Assembly: GCA_035518715.1 (NCBI GenBank)
Contig: DATIXJ010000030.1
Span: forward strand, 1 to 32,020
Direction of reading: 5' to 3'
DNA: 32,020 bases
DNA from: DATIXJ01 sp035518715
GTDB lineage: Bacteria; Bacteroidota; Ignavibacteria; UBA10030; SZUA-254
A program made the translations under genes and the position numbers. Below the pieces are notes generated by a model. The model was not told the DNA's origin. It saw only the letters and a program-made list of their open reading frames with translations, and made no database searches. Positions 24,528 to 30,318 of the stretch are shown here, piece by piece. The first letter of the stretch is position 1. Each line of letters begins with the position of its first letter.

Positions 24528-25154
24528 TTACCGGGCCTTCAGATTGCGCGAAGCAAGCCGCATCTGACGCCAATATGAATAGGAATACGTTGTATCGTAC
24601 GCGAACGGACTTTGCAGCAGCATCGTGAGACGCATCTCATAAATTGCGCTTGGAACAGTGATCGGAAAGCTCAGAGAGTCTTCCTGCGCGTCATAGAAAG
24701 TAAAATCGAACCGTGTTAAACCAATGCTGAAATTTGTCGTTTTGCTGCTCGAGGGAGAACTCACCTTCCGGTAGAGAACGAAATCGTTTGGATTCTTTGT
24801 CTGTGTGAGCGCTGCCGCGGTTCCGACGGTATACGAGATGGTGTCCAGTATACCATCGCCGTACGGATGTGTAGCATCCGGTATGTCCGTGATGAAGGTG
24901 ATGCTGTGCTGCGATGCTGCGACAATACCCTTTGATGGATCCGGGAAATTATTCGGGACTTCACAGTAACCGATCTTCCTGAAATCCTCCTCGATGATCC
25001 GCGCCGCGGTGACAATATTTGTTTGGACCGTCAGGTCGTTAATGGCCGTGAAGTTCGCATAGGAGAGGTTGCCGTCCATCTTGAGCATGATGATGAACAG
25101 CAACGCGGCGATAATGTACGAGCCGACGATATCAATGAGTGTAATGTTTCCCAT
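24528..25154 (-). CDS. PilW-like minor pilin-type protein
   Basis: Second gene of the trio, 208 residues. MGNITLIDIVG is followed by a membrane helix (SYIIAALLFIIMLKMDG), then a helical stretch, VQTNIVTAARIIEEDFRKIGY, that is typical of PilW/PilX-type minor pilins and GspJ-like pseudopilins. Next is a beta-rich head with ITFITDIPD, ISYTVG and FVLYRKVSSP, as in PilW proteins. A canonical prepilin peptidase motif (G followed by FxxxE) is absent, so processing is uncertain. AAGGAGA provides a ribosome site. It ends 11 bases before the next gene, whose ribosome site overlaps its stop. Confidence 0.7.
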   Translation of the reverse strand: MGNITLIDIVGSYIIAALLFIIMLKMDGNLSYANFTAINDLTVQTNIVTAARIIEEDFRKIGYCEVPNNFPDPSKGIVAASQHSITFITDIPDATHPYGDGILDTISYTVGTAAALTQTKNPNDFVLYRKVSSPSSSKTTNFSIGLTRFDFTFYDAQEDSLSFPITVPSAIYEMRLTMLLQSPFAYDTTYSYSYWRQMRLASRNLKAR

Positions 25155-25167
25155 GGACCAGGTCTCC

Positions 25168-25665
25168 TTACCTGAAGTACCAGTAACTGAAAATATAATT
25201 TGCCTTGACGGTGTCCCTCATCTGCGGGGCTGTTACGGTCACCGTGAGTTTCTTATGCCATGACTGTGTGCTCAGAGCAACATCCGGCGCGGTTGCGCTG
25301 ACATAGCAAACTGAGCATTTGACCGTGAACGTACCGCCCATGGTATCTGAAACCGAATACGTCAGATTATTATAATCGTCAAAGTCATTGATGGAGTCGG
25401 GGTAGCTTTCGCCCGTTTCAAATCCCAACTTGTTGGCTGCTGTCAGTTGACTCAATGCAGTATCGGCTGCTGTAACGGTATTCTGGTCGAATGCCTGACC
25501 GGAGGCATCTTCGATAACGGACGTGGCAAGAGACACCGCCGTGATGCCGAGTTTGGTTTGGACGATCGCCTGTTGTGTGTAGTCGGAACCGCGATAAAAT
25601 GACAGTAACACTGTCATTAAAAGAGTAAGAGCCCCCACCGACAAGAGCATTTGACCAGAGTTCAT
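25168..25665 (-). CDS. Pilin-like membrane-anchored protein
   Basis: First gene of the trio, 165 residues. MNSGQMLLSVGALTLLMTVL forms an N-terminal hydrophobic helix right after four residues, then a helix (AIVQTKLGITAVSLATSVIE) and a small beta domain containing VKCSVC. This MNxGQ-start is shared, as far as I recall, by other small anchored proteins of Ignavibacteria, but I know no named family. There is no classical prepilin cleavage motif. AGAGGA precedes the ATG. It is 13 bases before the PilW-like gene, and all three genes run from the promoter at 25702-25730. Confidence 0.7.
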   Translation of the reverse strand: MNSGQMLLSVGALTLLMTVLLSFYRGSDYTQQAIVQTKLGITAVSLATSVIEDASGQAFDQNTVTAADTALSQLTAANKLGFETGESYPDSINDFDDYNNLTYSVSDTMGGTFTVKCSVCYVSATAPDVALSTQSWHKKLTVTVTAPQMRDTVKANYIFSYWYFR

Positions 25666-25701
25666 GATTTTCCTCTGTTGATGTCGTAAAATTAATAAAT
25701 C

Positions 25702-25730
25702 ATGATAGCGTTATTCTACAAGGGGTTCAA
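25702..25730 (-). promoter_or_regulatory. Promoter of the pilin-like trio
   Basis: Minus strand: TTGAAC (25725-25730), 17 bases, TATCAT (25702-25707). The start is near 25695, about 30 bases before the ATG at 25665. A Crp-type palindrome ends 7 bases upstream of the -35. Confidence 0.7.
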
Positions 25731-25737
25731 GGGTGCT

Positions 25738-25753
25738 TGTGACCTAATTCACA
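25738..25753. promoter_or_regulatory. Crp/Fnr-type palindromic operator
   Basis: TGTGA-CCTAAT-TCACA: both half-sites match the Crp consensus exactly with the 6-base spacing. The centre is about 50 bases upstream of the predicted start of the pilin-like operon and about 92 upstream of the predicted rng start. GTGACCT is also repeated inverted as AGGTCAC at 25769-25775. Confidence 0.6.
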
Positions 25754-25801
25754 TGTGTACGACCGCTCAGGTCACATTAATGAACCGGTAGGGACGGTGG
25801 C

Positions 25802-25830
25802 TTGCAATCCGGGCGGAAATTTCGTACGTT
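25802..25830 (+). promoter_or_regulatory. Promoter of the rng operon
   Basis: TTGCAA (25802-25807), 17 bases, TACGTT (25825-25830). The start is near 25837, leaving an untranslated leader of about 270 bases before the rng ATG. The -10 differs from TATAAT at several positions, so this is the weakest of the set. Confidence 0.5.
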
Positions 25831-25836
25831 AGGGAA

Positions 25837-26110
25837 GGTCATCTCAGAGATTACCTGAAATTACACGAAATGCTGTAATTCCTCATGCTAATTCATTTTG
25901 CAACAGGTCTCTGGTCAACGATTTTGAGTGCTCCATTCTTCACGATTTTTTCCCTTCCAAAAGGAAATATGCTCGCTTCGTTCCGGGACTTCGCTACGGC
26001 ATCGGTCCGTCTGCGTCGTTGCAGTTTTACTCAATTCTTACTAATCCCTGCCGGGGGAGTGCCACTCATTGCCACCCCCCGGACGGGTGTAAAGGAACGA
26101 AGTACCACGT
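25837..26110 (+). promoter_or_regulatory. Long 5' leader of rng with terminal GC hairpin
   Basis: No credible gene lies in this stretch. Near the end, CCGGGGG-A-GTG (26051-26061) pairs with CAC-CCCCC-GG (26073-26082): ten pairs, one bulged A and an 11-base loop. A ribosome site AAAGGA (26091-26096) follows. The long structured leader recalls the RNase E autoregulatory leader of E. coli, but the resemblance is of position, not sequence. The rest holds short weak repeats only. Confidence 0.5.
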
Positions 26111-27787
26111 ATGCGAAAAGAAATTGTTATCAATGCCACGGCGAACGAGATCCGTATCGCCATTACGGAGGATAAGCGGCTTGCCGAGCTCTATGTCGAA
26201 ACCCCCGAAAAAGAGCGGATGGTCGGCGATATTTATCTGGGGAGAGTTGCCAAGGTCATGCCCGGAATCCGGGCGGCCTTTATTGATGTTGGACTGAAGC
26301 AAGACGCATTTCTCCATTTTTCCGATATCGGAAGCTCTTTCGGCGAGTATTCATCGCTTGTTGGTGATGATGATTCCGACGTCGATCTCGATGACGATGT
26401 TGATGAAGATGAAAATGTCGGCTCCAGCCAGCAGCAAACCTCACAAGGAGAAGGTTCAACTGCACCTGCGGTAACGGAAGTTGCACCCCCGCCTCCTCCG
26501 AAGCCGGCACCCCCGCCTCCCCAGCGACAAAATCACCGCGACAACGGTCGAAACGCGCCAATCCCCGATCTCAAACGCGGGCAGGATATTATTGTTCAAA
26601 TCACGAAGGAGCCGGTCGGCAAAAAAGGCGTCCGCGTCACTTCGGAGATCTCCCTCCCCGGTCGTTTTCTCGTTCTTCTCCCGTTCGATGGGAAGATCGG
26701 CGTGTCCAAGAAGGTTCAGAACTTCAAGGAGAAGCGCCGTCTGCGGAGAGTCGTGAGGAGTATCCTTCCAAGCGGATTTGGAGTGATCATCCGGACTGTT
26801 GCACAGGATCAGGATGAAAATTCACTGAAGCAGGATCTCGAGGGGCTCATCCAGACTTGGCGCGACATTGAAAAGAGTCTCAAGACGGAGAAAGCCCCGT
26901 CTTTGCTGTATAAAGATATGGCAACGACGTCGAGCGTGATCCGTGATCTCTTTACCGATTCCGTCGAACGCGTGGTGGTCGATTCCAAAAAGCTGTTCAA
27001 GGATATCCGCGCTTACGTGAAGCAGGTTTCTCCCGAACTTGTGGAGAAAGTTGAGCTCTACTCAAAGCGCGAGCCGGTCTTCGATGTGTACGGCGTCGAA
27101 AAGGAAATCTCCACGGCCCTGGCACGGAAAGTATGGCTGAAGAGCGGCGGGTATATCATTCTGGAACAGACCGAGGCGATGCTTGTGGTTGATGTGAACA
27201 GCGGGCGCTATGCCGCCAAGCGCGAGCAGGAACTGAACTCACTGAGAACCAACCTCGAGGCAGCGCGCGAAGTTTGCCGCCAGCTCCGGCTGAGGGATAA
27301 CGGGGGCATCATCGTGATTGACTTCATCGATCTCGAAGATGAACGGAACAAGAAGAAGATCTATGATGAGCTCCGGAAGGAATTTCGCCGCGACCGTGCA
27401 AAGGTGACCGTCATCCCGATGACGGAAATCGGGCTCGTCCAGATTACAAGACAGCGTATTCGTCAGAACATCCTCCACAGTTTCAGCGAACCGTGCCCTG
27501 TTTGCGGCGGCGGCGGTGTCGTCCAGTCTAAATCGAGCATTGTCAACCAGATCGAGCGGTGGGTCCGGCGGTTCAAGTCGGAAACCCGGGAACTCCGGCT
27601 GCGTCTTACGGTGCATCCGACCATTGCCTCGTACCTGACCGAGGGAACACCAAGCAGACTGACAAAGATGAAGTTCAAGTACTTCGTCATGATCAAGCTC
27701 GCGAGTGATCCCAAAGTTCCTCTGGCGGACTTTCGGTTCTTCTCACCCAAACAAAATAAAGACATCACCGATCAGTACACTTCCTGA
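26111..27787 (+). CDS. rng: Ribonuclease G/E
   Basis: Endoribonuclease of the RNase E/G family that processes rRNA and mRNA. It starts with the canonical MRKEIVINATANEIRIAI. The S1 domain (about 37-180) is interrupted after FLHFSDIG by an insertion rich in Asp/Glu (about 85-101) and then in proline (APPPPPKPAPPPP, about 125-137), before RGQDIIVQITKEPVG resumes the fold. The catalytic aspartates are in VVDVNSG (about 360) and IDFIDLED (about 403). CPVCGGGG near 461 is the zinc-link. The 558 residues have no RNase E-type C-terminal scaffold. It is the first gene of an operon with tal, gcvT, comB and ftsK. Confidence 0.95.
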   Translation: MRKEIVINATANEIRIAITEDKRLAELYVETPEKERMVGDIYLGRVAKVMPGIRAAFIDVGLKQDAFLHFSDIGSSFGEYSSLVGDDDSDVDLDDDVDEDENVGSSQQQTSQGEGSTAPAVTEVAPPPPPKPAPPPPQRQNHRDNGRNAPIPDLKRGQDIIVQITKEPVGKKGVRVTSEISLPGRFLVLLPFDGKIGVSKKVQNFKEKRRLRRVVRSILPSGFGVIIRTVAQDQDENSLKQDLEGLIQTWRDIEKSLKTEKAPSLLYKDMATTSSVIRDLFTDSVERVVVDSKKLFKDIRAYVKQVSPELVEKVELYSKREPVFDVYGVEKEISTALARKVWLKSGGYIILEQTEAMLVVDVNSGRYAAKREQELNSLRTNLEAAREVCRQLRLRDNGGIIVIDFIDLEDERNKKKIYDELRKEFRRDRAKVTVIPMTEIGLVQITRQRIRQNILHSFSEPCPVCGGGGVVQSKSSIVNQIERWVRRFKSETRELRLRLTVHPTIASYLTEGTPSRLTKMKFKYFVMIKLASDPKVPLADFRFFSPKQNKDITDQYTS

Positions 27788-27804
27788 AGACCAAGGCATA
27801 GCAT

Positions 27805-28449
27805 ATGAAAATATTCATCGATACGGCTAATCTCAATGAAATCAAGGACGCCGCGAGCATGGGTCTGCTTGACGGCGTCACCACAAACCCGAGTCTCGTT
27901 GCAAAAGAAGGGAAGGATTTTCGAACTCTCCTGAAGGAAATTTGTGCCGTTGTCGACGGCGATATCAGTGCCGAGGTCGTCGCAACCGATCATGAGGGTA
28001 TGTTGAAGGAAGGCCGGGAACTTGCAAAGATCCATGAGAACATCGTTGTGAAAGTGCCGCTCATCCGTGAAGGATTGAAAGCGGTAAAGCAGTTTAAGGC
28101 GGAAGGTATACGCACTAATGTGACGCTCTGTTTTTCCCCCAATCAGGCACTTCTGGCTGCAAAAGCGGGTGCATATATCGTCAGCCCGTTTGTCGGCCGG
28201 CTTGATGACATCAGCACGAGCGGGATGGATCTCATTCAGCAGATTCTCACGATCTACCGGAATTATGGATTCGAGACACAGGTTCTCGTAGCGAGCGTCC
28301 GACACCCGATGCATGTCGTCGAATCGGCAATGATGGGCGCACATATTGCCACCATGCCGTATAGTGTTCTGATCAATCTCATCAAACACCCGCTCACGGA
28401 TATCGGACTGGAACGATTCCTGAGTGACTGGAAGAAAGTCCAGAAGTGA
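27805..28449 (+). CDS. Transaldolase, TalC/FSA type
   Basis: A short class I aldolase of the pentose phosphate pathway: it moves dihydroxyacetone units between sugar phosphates, or acts as fructose-6-phosphate aldolase. The 214 residues fit the small TalC/FSA subfamily. MKIFIDTANLNEI opens the barrel, TTNPSLVAKEG is at 26-36, and the Schiff-base lysine is K83 in VVKVPL. GIRTNVTLCFSPNQALLAAKAGA and VSPFVGRLDDI carry the later active-site residues. Whether it is a transaldolase or an FSA cannot be settled by eye. AAGG lies upstream of the ATG, 17 bases after rng. Confidence 0.93.
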   Translation: MKIFIDTANLNEIKDAASMGLLDGVTTNPSLVAKEGKDFRTLLKEICAVVDGDISAEVVATDHEGMLKEGRELAKIHENIVVKVPLIREGLKAVKQFKAEGIRTNVTLCFSPNQALLAAKAGAYIVSPFVGRLDDISTSGMDLIQQILTIYRNYGFETQVLVASVRHPMHVVESAMMGAHIATMPYSVLINLIKHPLTDIGLERFLSDWKKVQK

Positions 28450-28453
28450 CCGT

Positions 28454-29542
28454 ATGAAACGGACCCCGTTTTTTTCCATTCATCAGAAACTCGGAGCGAA
28501 ACTTGTCGAGTTCGGCGGCTACGAAATGCCGGTCCAGTACTCCGGCATTATCGATGAGCACAAGACCGTTCGCCACGCAGTTGGGTTGTTCGATGTCTCA
28601 CATATGGGGGAGTTTGAGGTGCGCGGGAAGGATGCGCTGGCACTCGTGCAAAAAGTCACAACCAACGATGCCTCCAAACTTGCTCCCGGCAAAGTGCAGT
28701 ACTCGGCGATGTGCTATCCCGAAGGTGGAATCGTCGATGACCTTCTGGTCTATCGGTTTGAGGATCACTACATGCTTGTGGTGAATGCCTCGAATATTGC
28801 GAAGGACTTCGAGTGGATCGCCTCTCAGGTGGGTTCCCTGGATGCAATTCTGGTGAACAAGAGCGACGATGTAGCGCTCCTCGCAGTCCAGGGTCCTCGG
28901 TCTCTCGACACGATTCAGAAGTTGACAAAAACCGACCTCAGCTCACTCGCATACTACACCTTCACCCATGCGACGGTAGCGGGGATCGATATGGTCGTAT
29001 CACGGACAGGGTATACCGGTGAACTTGGCTACGAACTGTACTGCGAGGCCTCCCTGCCGGCTGCTGCCAAATTGTGGAATGCCATTACCGACGCAGGGAA
29101 GGAATTCGGATTGAAGCCCGCCGGTCTTGGCGCACGTGATACACTGCGGCTGGAGATGGGATTTTGCCTGTACGGAAACGATATCGACCAGTCCACGAAT
29201 CCGCTCGAAGCGGGATTGGGATGGATCACGAAGCTCGATAAGGGCGAATTCAACGGAAGGAATGTGCTTCAGCGTGTCAAACAGGAAGGCGTGAAGCGAA
29301 AACTGGTAGGATTCGTGGTTGAAGAGGAACGGGCGTTCCCGCGCCATGGGTATGAAATTCGGCGAGACACCAAAAACCTCGGCTATGTCACAAGCGGCAC
29401 CGTGTCTCCGGAGCTCGAGCAGGGAATCGGGATGGGATATGTCCAGAGCGATTCCTCTGTTGCCGAAACCCCGATCTGCGTCAACATCCGCGGGAAAGAC
29501 GTCCGGGCTCATATTGTCAAGGTACCTTTTATCAAGAAGTGA
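28454..29542 (+). CDS. gcvT: Aminomethyltransferase (glycine cleavage T protein)
   Basis: T protein of the glycine cleavage system: it takes the aminomethyl group from the lipoyl arm of H protein and gives methylene-tetrahydrofolate plus ammonia. The start is the ATG at 28454 (MKRTPFFSIHQKLGAK), 4 bases after the transaldolase stop; an upstream frame start overlaps that gene and is unlikely. Visible motifs are FGGYEMPVQYSG, GLFDVSHMGEFEV, SRTGYTGELGYE and GARDTLRLEMGFCLYGNDI, the last with the catalytic aspartate region. The end has GFVVEEERAFPRHG and LGYVTSGTVSPELEQGIGMG. The 362 residues match the family. gcvH and gcvP are not in the window. Confidence 0.96.
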   Translation: MKRTPFFSIHQKLGAKLVEFGGYEMPVQYSGIIDEHKTVRHAVGLFDVSHMGEFEVRGKDALALVQKVTTNDASKLAPGKVQYSAMCYPEGGIVDDLLVYRFEDHYMLVVNASNIAKDFEWIASQVGSLDAILVNKSDDVALLAVQGPRSLDTIQKLTKTDLSSLAYYTFTHATVAGIDMVVSRTGYTGELGYELYCEASLPAAAKLWNAITDAGKEFGLKPAGLGARDTLRLEMGFCLYGNDIDQSTNPLEAGLGWITKLDKGEFNGRNVLQRVKQEGVKRKLVGFVVEEERAFPRHGYEIRRDTKNLGYVTSGTVSPELEQGIGMGYVQSDSSVAETPICVNIRGKDVRAHIVKVPFIKK

Positions 29543-29548
29543 TCATCA

Positions 29549-30304
29549 ATGCTGCCGAAAAAGCAAATCCATATTGAAGTGCATTTTACCCCCGACCAGC
29601 TCGACGAGATGCAGCTGAAAGACAAGAATATTGTCGTGATTGATGTGCTCCGTGCTTCCACGACAATTGCGACAGCGCTTGAGCGCGGCGCGAAGGAAAT
29701 TATTCCTGTCAGCACTATCGAGAATGCGGTGAAAATTTCCGGGAACCTGTTTGGTGAGGTGACGCTGAGGGCAGGCGAGCGGAACGGGAAAATGATCGAG
29801 GGATTCAATCTCGGCAATTCCCCTCTGGAATACACCAATGAGGTGGTGAAGGGAAAATCCATCATTCTCATGACCACCAACGGTTCCGTTGCGATCGTCA
29901 AGGGAAGACATGCCAAACATCTTGTCGTGGCGGCGTTTGTGAATATCAGTGCGGTGACACGGTTTCTCACGGAGCTCAAGAGTGATTTCATGATCATTTG
30001 TGCCGGAAAGGAAGGACACTTCTGTATCGAGGATGCAGTCTGTGCCGGAAGGATCATCAATAAGCTCGGCAAGGGCGGATCGACGGAATATGTTCTCGAT
30101 GATGGTGCCGTCGCTGCTGCAGCACTTGACAAGACATTTGGCAAGAGCATCGTACGGATGCTCAAGAGTTCCGAGCACGGCAAGTATCTTGCCTCGATCG
30201 GATTCGGAGAGGATATTCCCGTCTGTGCGCAGGTCGATTCGATGGAAACGCTCCCGACGCTTTCCGGAAACGTTATCCGTATCTGGAAAAAATCGACGGC
30301 GTAA
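29549..30304 (+). CDS. 2-phosphosulfolactate phosphatase-like protein (ComB family)
   Basis: A 251-residue ComB-family protein. ComB removes the phosphate from 2-phosphosulfolactate in the coenzyme M and sulfolactate routes. Conserved elements are VIDVLRASTTIATALERGAKEI (about 29-50, trimmed to VLRAST as the core), GERNG (about 77-81), GFNLGNSPLEY, MTTNGSVAI and ICAGKEGHFCIEDAVCAGRI. The family is common in bacteria that do not make coenzyme M, so the true substrate there is uncertain. No other coenzyme M or sulfolactate gene is in the window. It lies 6 bases after gcvT and 14 before ftsK. Confidence 0.85.
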   Translation: MLPKKQIHIEVHFTPDQLDEMQLKDKNIVVIDVLRASTTIATALERGAKEIIPVSTIENAVKISGNLFGEVTLRAGERNGKMIEGFNLGNSPLEYTNEVVKGKSIILMTTNGSVAIVKGRHAKHLVVAAFVNISAVTRFLTELKSDFMIICAGKEGHFCIEDAVCAGRIINKLGKGGSTEYVLDDGAVAAAALDKTFGKSIVRMLKSSEHGKYLASIGFGEDIPVCAQVDSMETLPTLSGNVIRIWKKSTA

Positions 30305-30318
30305 CTTCCGGGATCCCG

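Noticed and set aside
25739..25775. GTGACCT and AGGTCAC inverted repeat as a separate operator
   Set aside because: The 23-base gap is wide and the left arm is part of the Crp-type site. It may be chance, so it is only mentioned there.
25885..26175. Plus-strand 96-residue frame in the rng leader
   Set aside because: It overlaps the rng start in another frame and contains the GC hairpin; the composition is not protein-like.
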